A DNA stretch of 64,000 nucleotides from the NCBI GenBank assembly GCA_014860575.1, contig JACZJK010000057.1, forward strand, positions 108,064 through 172,063. Reading direction: 5' to 3'. The position numbers and the translations under genes are program-made. This document shows positions 44,905-54,600 of this stretch, piece by piece. The notes under the pieces were generated by a model that did no database searches, was not told where the DNA came from, and saw only the letters and a list, made by a program, of their open reading frames with translations. How positions within the stretch are numbered: the first letter of the stretch is position 1; every line of letters begins with the position of its first letter. Source of the DNA: Bacteroidales bacterium (GTDB lineage: Bacteria > Bacteroidota > Bacteroidia > Bacteroidales > JAAYJT01).

Positions 44905-46700
44905 ATGAAAACCTACATCTTTACGTTAGCATTATTTTTAGCCATTCATCTTCACCTGTATGCTCAGGAACCTTCTTCGGGCATAGTCAATGTCATAGAA
45001 CTGAGCCAGGGTCCGAATGCCTACGCCATGAGCAACAACATCACACGACTTTGGGCCGATGACAACCTGAATACTGTTGCCTTCCTGCATCGGGTGTTTC
45101 CTGCGCTGGGCACAACCTACCTTGCGTACGACCTGTCAACCAGCGGTGGTCAGACCTGGATGCTGAACATTCCGGTATATGATCCCGGTCAGGGCGGACT
45201 GCCTGCATATTTTGCCCAGGGAGGAATTTATAACCCGGCAGGCAACACCAACCCGGAGCTGGCTTATTACACATGGTTCGCACTTTCGCAGGATGGACAA
45301 TACCTTTCGGGGATACATAAGCTGGATCAAAGCAGCGACCCAATATTTAGCGTCTGGGATGGCGTTGCCTGCTCAGGGTCGCTCGCATTTACAATCAACC
45401 CGGCTAACGGTGATGTTTTTGCCGTTGCACAGATTGTTACTGGCGACAGAAGCAGCTATGGTGATAGCCTTGCGCTTAGCAGAGGTGTTTTCAGTGCTTC
45501 AACCGGCAATTACGAATACAGTCAGGTTTTGTTGCCCTTGCCCGCACAGCCGGGTGGGATGTCGATGCCTGTGGACCTGAAAATATCATTTGGCCCGGAT
45601 GGACTTACAGGCTATATCTCTATGCTTTTTGATAATCTTTCAGATCCATTTGCAGCGGGTGGCGGAATTTACCCGGTATTGCTGAAAACCATTGACGGCG
45701 GCATTACATGGAGCGAACCCTCAGCAGTAATCCTTGGTGGGCTGTTGGCTTACCAGAAGTTAAAAACTATATCAGCGATACTTATCTGGAAGTGCTATTT
45801 GAAGAGTTCGGGCCCATTCACCGCGATTCAGTTGTTTATCAAACTGCATATGAGCACGGCCTGGGCATTGATTTGTATGGAAACCCACACATTTGTGTAA
45901 CCATCGGCGTGAGCGGCGTACACTTTGAGCAGCCTTATGCCATTAATGCCGGCAATGGTTATGGCGCAACGTTTCATGTCTTCTCCCTCGACCAGGGAAG
46001 TACATGGATTGGAAGGTACATAACGCATAACAAAACTTTTCGGGGGTGTCATGATGATTTATGCATGGATAACCGGTCACAGGTTTCAACAACCGCAGAT
46101 GGCAGTGTTCTGGTGTTTTCCTGGTCCGATTCGGATTTTGAAGGAGTGTATGAAAATATATTGCCTGATATCTGGTGTCAGGGATATGATGTGGAAACAC
46201 AATTGTTTACTGATGTTTTCAATGTCACTTTTCTTTCGGATATTTGGCTTGAAACGCATATGGCTGTATCCTCGCCCATTTTATTTGTTCGGGAAAATGG
46301 GTTTCTGATTCCTTTTGCCCTACAATCCATACCTGGAGGTGATCCGGTTTTGCCAGTGCAGTACAGATATGTATCTGATTACTCAATTAATTATGTCGAT
46401 TATATCCTGCTAAATGTATTGGATAATGCTGTGAACCATCCATATTTGAGTGTTTCTTCCATTTTTCCGAACCCGGCCAGAGAGATCACGATTATTGCCA
46501 TTGAGTTGCAACAGACTATGGAAGTGAAAATTGAAATATCCAATCTTCACGGGCAAATGCTTTACTCAGAAGCCATAGGTGTTTTGGGTTCAGGGCAACA
46601 TGTAATTCAAACGGATGTGAGCATGTTTACTCCGGGAATATATTTTTATACGATCAGCGCCGGCGACCAGGTTCAAACCCGGAAGTTGGTGGTGCAGTAG
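44905..46700 (+). pseudogene. T9SS-secreted Asp-box protein, paralog 4, disrupted by a frameshift
   Basis: Two overlapping frames make one paralog-3-like protein of about 598 residues. Frame 1 (44905 to about 45742) has the signal peptide (LAIHLHLYAQ) and the first half, then runs out of homology to a stop at 45900. The second frame picks up GLPEVKNYISDTYLEV from about 45747 and continues through HNKTFRGCHDDLC to a T9SS sorting domain ending GDQVQTRKLVVQ at 46700. Paralog 3 has GGGCCCGATGGATTGCC where this gene has GGGCTGTTGGCTTACC, one base shorter, so a 1-base deletion at 45742-45747 explains it. Either a recent pseudogene or a sequencing error; the rest is well preserved. Confidence 0.85.
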
Positions 46701-46876
46701 CAATCATGAAAGGTTTTGTTTTGCAGTCTGCGAACCTCCCGCTTTCAGGGAGCAAATAACATTTATTGCTAACTGGTGTTACGATCCTTCTAAGGTTCGA
46801 TAAATACCCAGTGTTCAAATATTCAACTGCCTATAATTCTGGGGTCAAAAAAATGAGGCTATTTAGCCACTGTTAT

Positions 46877-47093
46877 CCGACTAAAATTTGTTAATCCACT
46901 ACGTGGAAATAAAACAGAATATCAAACGCTTGTTCTACAATACCTTATCCGCTACGCGGAACTTGTCTCGCAGCAAAGCGGGTTCGCCGTAGGCGATAAA
47001 GTATTGTAGTAAGAAGTTACCCCAGCGACTCAAATACCTCGTAGAGGTTAAGCAAATAAAGGCATTTCACGATGAGTTGATTATTTTAGTCGG
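46877..47093. repeat. Inverted-repeat-bounded element with TAC/GTA-loop mini-hairpins
   Basis: CCGACTAAAAT (46877-46887) is inverted at 47083-47093, and GCTATTTAGCC occurs on both outer sides as a direct repeat. Inside, CTACAATACCTTATCCGC pairs imperfectly with GCGATAAAGTATTGTAG. Four small hairpins share a TAC or GTA loop: CCACTACGTGG, CCGCTACGCGG, GCCGTAGGC and ACCTCGTAGAGGT. Confidence 0.7.
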
Positions 47094-47315
47094 AGAGTAG
47101 TGCTATTTAGCCTGTATTATTTCTAAAAAAATAAAGTTTTACAGAATAACAGCATAAACCGCTAAGGCTTAAAGAATAAGCCTCTCTGAATTAAAAAAGC
47201 CAATGATGTTTGTTGTAATCAACATTCTCTTATTCTCTTTTAAATCAAATCTTTGCTTCATTGCGTCTTAGCGGTGTGAGTTATCCAGTTTAGACTGTTT
47301 ACAAATAGGATTGTA

Positions 47316-47323
47316 TATATTTG
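47316..47323 (+). promoter_or_regulatory. -7 box of the T9SS protease gene
   Basis: TATATTTG matches TAnnTTTG; 68 bases upstream of the ATG. Confidence 0.45.
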
Positions 47324-47391
47324 TAGGCTGTTACCAAACAAGTGCTGGCCAGATTTGTTGTAACCCTAAGATAACCAAATACTAACACCTG

Positions 47392-50300
47392 ATGAAAACC
47401 AAAACCATTACACCTTTCCTTCTGATAAGCCTGTTTTTCACTGTTTTTGCTCCGCTCGCGAAATCGCAAACACAAAGCGCAGGTAATTTTTCACTGATGT
47501 TCCGTACGGGAGATTATCATACGACGGAAAACATCCAGGAGTTCATTGGCGACTTCAACACAAAGGAACATACCGATGTGTTGTACCGGATTATACAATT
47601 CAATGAAATCCCGAACCGCTTAACCCGCGATTTACTCGCCAGTGAAGGAATTATTTTATACGATTATATCCCTAACATGTCGTATTACGCGGCTATCAAT
47701 CCCGGTGCGAACCCGGCAGTATTGCAACAATATAAGGCCCGGGCGGTGCTTGAAATTCAACCTGCTTACAAACTCGACTTAACGCTTTTCACTCAGGATT
47801 ATCCTGAGTATGCTTTAAGAGAAGGTAACCGCATAGAATTATTCGTGCATCACTTTCTTACTGTTGAACAATCGCAACTGACCAGCCAGTTCGCAGCCAG
47901 GAACATTCATCTGGTTGAAAATGGTTTCACGTCAGGATATATGCTTGTTTCAGCGCCAATTGAAGAGATCAGCTGGTTGGCTGCTCAGGATTATATTCAG
48001 TTTATTGAACCAATATATCCGCCTTCAGAACCCGAAAATGGCACTGCCACCACCCTGCACAGGTCAACAAGCATTAACAGTGCCCATTCTCTTGGCCGAA
48101 AGTATAATGGCAGTGGTGTTAATGTCATGTTGCAGGACGACGGAATTGTCGGCCCACACATTGACTATCAAGGAAGAATTGGTCAGCAATACGTTTCCTA
48201 CAATTCAGGTGATCATGGCGATCATATTGCCGGAACCATCATGGGATCTGGCAATCTTGATCCAAAAGCACAGGGAATGGCGCCGGCATCAACGCTGTAC
48301 GTTTATGGCGCTTCCGGTTATCAGGGCTTTAATCTGCTTGCGAACCACTATAGTTTGCCAGGAATCCGGATTACATCAACTTCTTACAGCAATGGCTGCA
48401 ATGCAGGTTATACATCGCTGGCCCGGACGATGGATCAGCAGTCGAGGTTAATGCCAGCCCTGATGCATGTTTTCTCAGCCGGTAACGATGGAACAAGCAA
48501 CTGTGGCTACGGAGCAGGTTCGGGCTGGGGAAATATTACCGGCGGGCATAAAGCCGGGAAAAATGTATTCGCTGTAGGCAATGTAAACCTTACTGATGGC
48601 TTATCAAACTCCAGCAGTCGGGGCCCCGCACACGATGGACGTATAAAGCCTGAGATTGTAGCAAAAGGTTCATCAGTAAACTCCACTACAAATCCAAACC
48701 TGTACACATTGAAGTCTGGAACTTCTATGGCTTGCCCCGGAATTTCAGGAGTATTGGCGCAGTTATACCAGGCACATCGCCTGAATAATGAAGGCGCTGA
48801 TCCCAATGGTGGTCTCATGAAAGCCATTTTAATGAACACAGCCGACGATCTCGGCAATGCAGGCCCTGATTTCCGTTTCGGATTTGGCCGTGTCAATGCG
48901 CTCAGGGCGGCCAAAACAATTGAAGAGTATCGTTACGATTCAACCCAAATAGAACAAGGCGAAGTGATAACGCATTTGCTTGAGGTTCCTGAAGATCTTC
49001 ATGAACTCAGGATTATGCTCTATTGGACTGACTACGAAGCCAGCATCGGTGCAAGCAAGGCCCTGGTAAACAATCTTAATCTCGTCGTCACCGATCCTGA
49101 AGAAGAAGCTTTTCTTCCCTGGATACTGGATCACACACCCAACCCGGTAAATCTCAATACACCTGCGGTTCGCGGTGTGGATAGCATCAACAATGTAGAA
49201 CAGGTAACCATCAAAAACCCACTTTCCGGCACGTATGAGATCAGCATCACAGGTCATTTGATCCCGCAAGGTCCCCAGCCCTATTTTTTCACCTGGGAAT
49301 TTATCACGCCGGGGTTAATGATAACCTACCCATTTGGTGGCGAGTCGTTTGCGCCGGGCGAAACTGAAATGATCAGGTGGGATGCATCAGACAGTGATGA
49401 ACCATTCACACTTGAATATTCGCTGGATAATGGAGCGACCTGGACGCTGATTGCCGAAAACATCAGTTCCGTTCAAAGATATTATAATTGGATTGTTCCG
49501 GTGGCCGCTACCCACGAAGCAATCGTAAGAATCTCCCGTGGTGACCAAAGCGCAACCGGTGATTTTCCGTTCAATATCATTGGTGTTCCTGCGAACCTAA
49601 ACATTGACTGGTCTTGCCAGACTTCTTTCAGGTTAACCTGGGAACCTGTTTACGGGGCTAGCCAATACATAGTTAGAATTCTGGGCGAGAAGTATATGGA
49701 CTCAATTGCGGTTACTCCCCTCACTTCCTATATTTTCAGCGATGTCACAACAGCAGAAACATGGGTTTCAGTGCAGGCTATCAGCGATGATGGCATAGTT
49801 GGCCGCAGGGCTAACTCATTGCGAAAAACTGCAGGAATGTTCAACTGCCAGCAGGCTGATCTCACGATGGAAGACATAACATCCACAGCATGGCGTGTTT
49901 ATCACACCTGTAGCGATCTGACTGAATTCCCCGTAGCTGTGTCAATCAGGAATATTGCTGCAGATTCAATTGATAATTTTACTGCAGGCTTCAATGTTAA
50001 CGGAAGTGAAGATATTAGTGAATTTCAGGGTATTATATTGCCGCCCGATAGCAGCGCTATGGTTCAGTTTACAACCCTCATTGATCTTTCTGAACCGGGG
50101 GAACACATCCTGAAAGTATGGGTTAACCATCCGGATGACACAAACAACAACAATGACACGATCACGCAGGTCATTCGCGTTTTAGATGGCGATGCCATTG
50201 TTCCATACCCTTATTACAGTCAGGATTTTGAAGATTTTGAACGTTGTATGACATGGCCCACCTGTGAGCAGTATTCCTGCCCTATCGGAGATGAATGGGT

Positions 50301-51033
50301 GAACCTCATCAACAACTCTGAAGACCAGATTGACTGGCGCACACATGGTGGCAATACCCCTTCGGTAGGTACGGGCCCTTCAGTGGATCATACCACCGGC
50401 ACTGCTGAAGGCAACTATCTTTATCTTGAAGCCTCCGTTTTGTGCTTCAACCGCGAAGGCCTCCTGCTCTCGCCATGCTTCGACTTTACCGCAGCCGATG
50501 CTGCAGCCCTTAGTTTCTGGTATCACATGTGGGGGGTTAATACTGGCCGTTTGCATGTAGATGCTTTTATGAACAACATGATTTACCTGGATATCATCCC
50601 GCCACTCATCAGCGATCAGGGCAACGACTGGCAGCAAGCCATTATCCCACTAAATGAGTTCTTAGGCAATAAAGTGAATTTCAGGTTCAGAGGTGTAACC
50701 GGTCCTGACCAGTTAAGCGATATAGCCATTGATGATATTGAAATATCAATGCTAACCGGAATGCCGGGGATGAATGTGCTATCAATGAACATGAATATCT
50801 TTCCGAACCCAAATACAGGGGTGTTTACACTAGCAATCAACGACCCTAACCCTGGACAGCTGGCGGTGACTATTACTGATCTGATGGGCAAAACAGTTTA
50901 CGAAACCATGCTGCAAACTAATGGTCTTCCTCTAACCAGGCAGATTGACCTAAGCAATTTGCCTTCAGGAGTATATTTTCTAGTTGCCGGGAATAGTGCT
51001 GGACAGACACAGCGCAAGCTGATCAAGCAATAG
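47392..51033 (+). CDS. T9SS-secreted subtilisin-like (S8) serine protease
   Basis: 1,213 residues. Signal peptide 1-25, a propeptide-like region to about 230, then an S8 catalytic domain: D249 in MLQDDGIVG, H275 in GDHGDHIAGT, oxyanion N365 in SAGNDGTS and S445 in SGTSMACPG. Behind it come Ig/FN3-like domains (about 650-940), a MAM-like lectin/jelly-roll domain with paired cysteines (about 945-1125, ALSFWYHMWG) and a T9SS type A sorting domain (about 1130-1213, FPNPNTGVFTL ... GQTQRKLIKQ). The catalytic Asp is followed by Asp instead of the usual Ser/Thr and the His motif is HGDH instead of HGTH, a modest deviation. Expected to be secreted and surface-attached. Confidence 0.9.
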   Translation: MKTKTITPFLLISLFFTVFAPLAKSQTQSAGNFSLMFRTGDYHTTENIQEFIGDFNTKEHTDVLYRIIQFNEIPNRLTRDLLASEGIILYDYIPNMSYYAAINPGANPAVLQQYKARAVLEIQPAYKLDLTLFTQDYPEYALREGNRIELFVHHFLTVEQSQLTSQFAARNIHLVENGFTSGYMLVSAPIEEISWLAAQDYIQFIEPIYPPSEPENGTATTLHRSTSINSAHSLGRKYNGSGVNVMLQDDGIVGPHIDYQGRIGQQYVSYNSGDHGDHIAGTIMGSGNLDPKAQGMAPASTLYVYGASGYQGFNLLANHYSLPGIRITSTSYSNGCNAGYTSLARTMDQQSRLMPALMHVFSAGNDGTSNCGYGAGSGWGNITGGHKAGKNVFAVGNVNLTDGLSNSSSRGPAHDGRIKPEIVAKGSSVNSTTNPNLYTLKSGTSMACPGISGVLAQLYQAHRLNNEGADPNGGLMKAILMNTADDLGNAGPDFRFGFGRVNALRAAKTIEEYRYDSTQIEQGEVITHLLEVPEDLHELRIMLYWTDYEASIGASKALVNNLNLVVTDPEEEAFLPWILDHTPNPVNLNTPAVRGVDSINNVEQVTIKNPLSGTYEISITGHLIPQGPQPYFFTWEFITPGLMITYPFGGESFAPGETEMIRWDASDSDEPFTLEYSLDNGATWTLIAENISSVQRYYNWIVPVAATHEAIVRISRGDQSATGDFPFNIIGVPANLNIDWSCQTSFRLTWEPVYGASQYIVRILGEKYMDSIAVTPLTSYIFSDVTTAETWVSVQAISDDGIVGRRANSLRKTAGMFNCQQADLTMEDITSTAWRVYHTCSDLTEFPVAVSIRNIAADSIDNFTAGFNVNGSEDISEFQGIILPPDSSAMVQFTTLIDLSEPGEHILKVWVNHPDDTNNNNDTITQVIRVLDGDAIVPYPYYSQDFEDFERCMTWPTCEQYSCPIGDEWVNLINNSEDQIDWRTHGGNTPSVGTGPSVDHTTGTAEGNYLYLEASVLCFNREGLLLSPCFDFTAADAAALSFWYHMWGVNTGRLHVDAFMNNMIYLDIIPPLISDQGNDWQQAIIPLNEFLGNKVNFRFRGVTGPDQLSDIAIDDIEISMLTGMPGMNVLSMNMNIFPNPNTGVFTLAINDPNPGQLAVTITDLMGKTVYETMLQTNGLPLTRQIDLSNLPSGVYFLVAGNSAGQTQRKLIKQ

Positions 51034-51059
51034 TTAAAATTCATTTATTCTAATTTCTT

Positions 51060-51097
51060 GCGCTCTGGTGGGTATTTCGCCAGAGCGCTTTTATTTT
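51060..51097 (+). terminator. Intrinsic terminator after the protease gene
   Basis: 11-bp stem GCGCTCTGGTG/CGCCAGAGCGC (one G-U pair), 7-base loop, T-rich tail TTTTATTTT, 27 bases after the stop. Confidence 0.88.
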
Positions 51098-51113
51098 AAA
51101 TGTCCCGTCTCAT

Positions 51114-51146
51114 AGCGATAGTATCGCTCAAAGCGATCCTATCGCT
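51114..51146. repeat. Double palindrome AGCGAT-N3-ATCGCT, left copy
   Basis: Two 15-base palindromes, AGCGATAGTATCGCT and AGCGATCCTATCGCT, separated by CAA. A matching pair lies at 51656-51688 on the other side of hicBA. Confidence 0.85.
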
Positions 51147-51254
51147 AAAACACACCCAGAACCACCCCAAGCCCTTTCTCCCAATTTGGTGGGAGTTTTT
51201 GCATCCGGCATGATTTCGTAAAGTCAGCTACCAAAAATTTACCTGAAAGAATCG

Positions 51255-51262
51255 TAACTTTG
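51255..51262 (+). promoter_or_regulatory. -7 box of hicBA
   Basis: TAACTTTG matches TAnnTTTG, 18 bases before the hicB ATG. Confidence 0.55.
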
Positions 51263-51279
51263 CTAAAATTTATTACGCG

Positions 51280-51468
51280 ATGAAAATCAAGTATAGTTTT
51301 TGGCAGGAAGGCGATTTCTGGCTGGGACATATTGAAGAATATCCTGATTATATGACTCAGGGTGAAACACTTGAAGAGTTGAAAGAAAATCTGAAGGATA
51401 TTTACCGCGACCTCAAAAGTGATAAAATTCCTACCGTAAGAAAAACCGGAGAACTTGAAATCGCATGA
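51280..51468 (+). CDS. hicB: HicB-family antitoxin (short form)
   Basis: 62 residues with the partial RNase-H-like fold of HicB: MKIKYSFWQEGDFWLGHIEE, EYPDYMTQGETLEELKENL, and a short charged tail instead of a separate DNA-binding domain. Short HicB proteins of this kind neutralise the HicA mRNA interferase. The gene precedes and overlaps hicA by four bases (ATGA), a tight coupling typical of toxin-antitoxin pairs. Own promoter box 18 bases upstream. Lacking an HTH, it may not autorepress by itself. Confidence 0.8.
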   Translation: MKIKYSFWQEGDFWLGHIEEYPDYMTQGETLEELKENLKDIYRDLKSDKIPTVRKTGELEIA

Positions 51469-51641
51469 AACCCAGGGATTTGATTAAGGAACCTGAATCC
51501 TCCGGCTGTATTCTGATCAGACATGGGGGCAAACATGATTGGTATCAAAATCCTTCCACAAAAAAATCTCAGCCTGTTCCACGTCACAGAGAAATCAACG
51601 AAACACTGGCCAGGCACATTATTAAATTCCTCTTGGATTAA
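51465..51641 (+). CDS. hicA: HicA-family mRNA interferase toxin
   Basis: 58 residues, read directly: MKPRDLIKEPESSGCILIRH then GGKHDWYQNPSTKKSQPVPR and HREINETLARHIIKFLLD. This is the double-stranded-RNA-binding-like HicA fold; H24 in GGKHDWY sits where HicA has its essential His, and VPRHREINETLARHIIKF is the usual C-terminal block. It overlaps hicB (ATG inside the hicB stop, ATGA). Expected to cleave mRNA when unneutralised. Antitoxin-before-toxin order is common in this short-HicB subgroup. Confidence 0.8.
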   Translation: MKPRDLIKEPESSGCILIRHGGKHDWYQNPSTKKSQPVPRHREINETLARHIIKFLLD

Positions 51642-51655
51642 CCAAAATATTAAGT

Positions 51656-51688
51656 AGCGATAGTATCGCTCCAAGCGATGCTATCGCT
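51656..51688. repeat. Double palindrome AGCGAT-N3-ATCGCT, right copy
   Basis: AGCGATAGTATCGCT, CCA, AGCGATGCTATCGCT. The first 15-mer is identical to that at 51114. The right edge overlaps the stop codon (TAG) of the minus-strand oxidoreductase gene. Confidence 0.85.
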
Positions 51689-54600
51689 ATATCCCTCTTA
51701 TCAATTCTCCAAACTCCTCATCAAACCTCTTATTCACCACATCGCAGCCGTGGTCGAACATGCGGTTGTGGTTGTCGTGGTTGGTGTGGCGGAAGCGGAA
51801 TTTTTCGTCGCGCTGGGTTTCCTGGAGGATGGTGAAAGCTTCATTCAGTGCATCAGCGGGGGAATCAATCCCATTCAGTCCAAATTTCTTCAGCAATTCT
51901 GCCAGTTGCTGCCATGAAGTATGCGCAACCGCAGGATGTAATCCGGCATCGAAATGCTGTATCATCTTCTGGGTATTGGTGAAGCTGCCTCCGGTTTCGG
52001 TAGGCAGGGAAGCAGGTAGGATTAGATCAGCCTGTTCGGCCGTGGCGGTCAGGAAATAATCCTGCACCACTTTAAAGGATGCCCTGTTGAGGAATTGCTT
52101 CACTTCTTCTGGCTTCACAGCGCAACCTAGCGGGTCTTCACCAAATATGAATAGGTTCTTAAAAGCCTTGTTTTTATAGGCATCAAAAGTGCAACTGTGC
52201 TCTGTAGGCAGATCATTGATACTCCAGACTTCTTGCAACACCTTGCGGTAGTTTTCATCGTTAATGCTGCCATAGCCTGGGCCAGTTTCAGGATGCACAC
52301 CCATGTCGTATAGGCCGTGGGCGTTGTTCTTTTCCTTGAGCGCCACCAGGCCGTTGGCGGTTTTGCTCAACTTGCCGGTAATCATGGCCAGGTTGAAAAC
52401 TTCCTGGCAGGCGCGACCCGAGAGTTCTTTTTCGGAGAAGAACAGCACAGCGTTCATCTCGTTGTTGTAATCCACCGCCCAGCGAATCAGCATTTCCTCG
52501 CTAATACCGGATTCAATTATCAGTGCTTTAAAATCTTCGGCCAGCAACGCAGCCTTGTATTCATCGTAACCTTCGCAGCGGTCGTTGATAAACAATTGGT
52601 TCTGCAGGTTCATAGAAATCAGATAATGATTCACAGCCTTGAGGAAATGATAATAAGATTTTATCTTCATTATAGCATTCACCTTGTATTCCATGCTGCT
52701 ATGTTCGCGAACCGTAACCACCTCAACAGGCGTGCCTTTGCGGAAGCTGATGTTGTTGACCATAAATCCAGCCACAGCATGGTCGGTATTGATTTCCGAA
52801 CCCAACAGGATGAAGCGTGAAGCCCCTTCAAGCTGGTCGAGGGGAACGTTGGCCAGGGAATTATTGCGGTAGCCACTGCCCCGCCCGAAATAATGGAAAC
52901 TGCTCACATTGTTGGTCTGGGCGCCAGCACGGGCCAATTTCTGAACCAGGTACAATTCCTCGTTACTAAGTCGTGCGCCGGCGAAAAAATAGTTTTCTTC
53001 CGGTTTCGCCGCTTTGATTTTCTCTGCAATCAAGTCGTAAGCTTGCTCAAAGCTGATGGGTTCGAACCTGCCGTTCACTTTCAGCATGGGTTGTTTGAGG
53101 CGTGAGCGATCGTTCATAAAATTATAGCCGAATTTGGGATAGCGGCAGAGGTTGCCGTCTTTGTTCACGAGGCCGCTGGCGCCTGTAACCCGCATCACAA
53201 AACCATTGCGGTGGTGCAATTGGATCGTACAACCAATGGAGCAGAAATTACAGATGGTTTCCACAACTTCGGTTTTTACCGGACCGGGCTTGAATTTGGT
53301 GTTTTCAATGATAGCGCCTGTCGGACAAGCCGAAATGCACAATCCGCAGGATTCGCAGGTGGTTTCCTGCAAAGGCAGTTCCATGCTGGGCGCAACAAAA
53401 GTATCGAATCCCCGGTTAATCAATCCCAGTGCATTTGCACCCACAACTTCATGGCAGATGCGGATGCATCGGGAACAAAGGATGCATTTATTGTTGTCAA
53501 TCTCAATGTATGGATGGCGGAAATCCACCTCATATTGTTTGAACTCGCCTTCGTAATGTTTTTGTTCAGCATTGTATTCTGTAGAAAGGTCTTTGAGATC
53601 GCAACTGAAAAGTTCAACGCAGCCGCACTCCAGGCAGCGATGGCTTTCGGTGATGGCCACTTCCTCGTTTTCGTAACCCAATTCCACTTCTTTAAAATTA
53701 TTTCGGGCTTCCGCCGGAAGCGTGGGCATTTCGTGACGCATTTGGGTCGCAAATTTCCCAGCATAATCCTCTTTTGGTTGCTCCTTGAAATTGTCCTTTT
53801 TGCTGATGAACTGTTTTTTCATTGGAAGAACCGGTTCGCCTTTCAAAAAGAGATCGCAACTATGCGAGGCAATGCGTGCCTGGGCGATGGCCTCAATCAG
53901 GGTGGCCGGGCCAGTAACACCATCGCCGGCGGCAAAAACAGAGGGAATGCCGGTTTGCAGTGTGTTTTTGTTGGCGTCAATATCGCCCCATTTGTTCACC
54001 ACGAGCTGACCGTTGTTGGCGTCACTGTTGATGTTGTCAATAAAGTTCACATCGGTTTTCTGCCCAATGGCAGCCAACATGTAATCCAGTTCTATGTCAA
54101 AGTCAGAACCTTCAACCGGCACAGGACGTCTGCGACCTGAAGCATCTGGTTCGCCTAATTCCATGCGTAAACAAGTTACAGATTTCAGGTTGCCATTTTC
54201 ATCTTTATTGATGCGCAATGGGTTCGTAAGAAACAAATATTCAACACCTTCCAGCTTTGATTCATGGATCTCAATGGGATTGGCGGGCATCTCTTTTTCG
54301 GTTCGCCTATAAATAACATAGACCTTTTCAGCGCCGCAACGCAGCGAAGTGCGGCAGCAGTCCATGGCAGTATTTCCACCACCTACCACGGCCACGGTTT
54401 TTCCGCGGAAATCCATCTTCTCGCCGGTGAGTTCCATCTTTTTCAGGAAATCAATGCCTGAAAGCACGTTGCCAGCATCATCTCCATCGCAACCCACACG
54501 CGTTCCTTTTTGCGAACCGATGCCGAGGATCACTGAATCGTAATTCTCCTGCAAATCTTTGTAGCTGAGGTTATCGCCCAGGCGCATGTTGTAATGGATG

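Larger units (their letters stand above)
46701..47391. other. Long intergenic region with nested palindromes
   Basis: 691 bases without a gene. The centre (46877-47093) is a palindromic element described separately; 47094-47300 is AT-rich with no recognisable feature. A TATATTTG box at 47316-47323 serves the protease gene. Confidence 0.7.

Noticed and set aside
53211..54140. 309-codon plus-strand frame
   Set aside because: Antisense to the oxidoreductase fusion gene, whose cysteine motifs and domains are clear.
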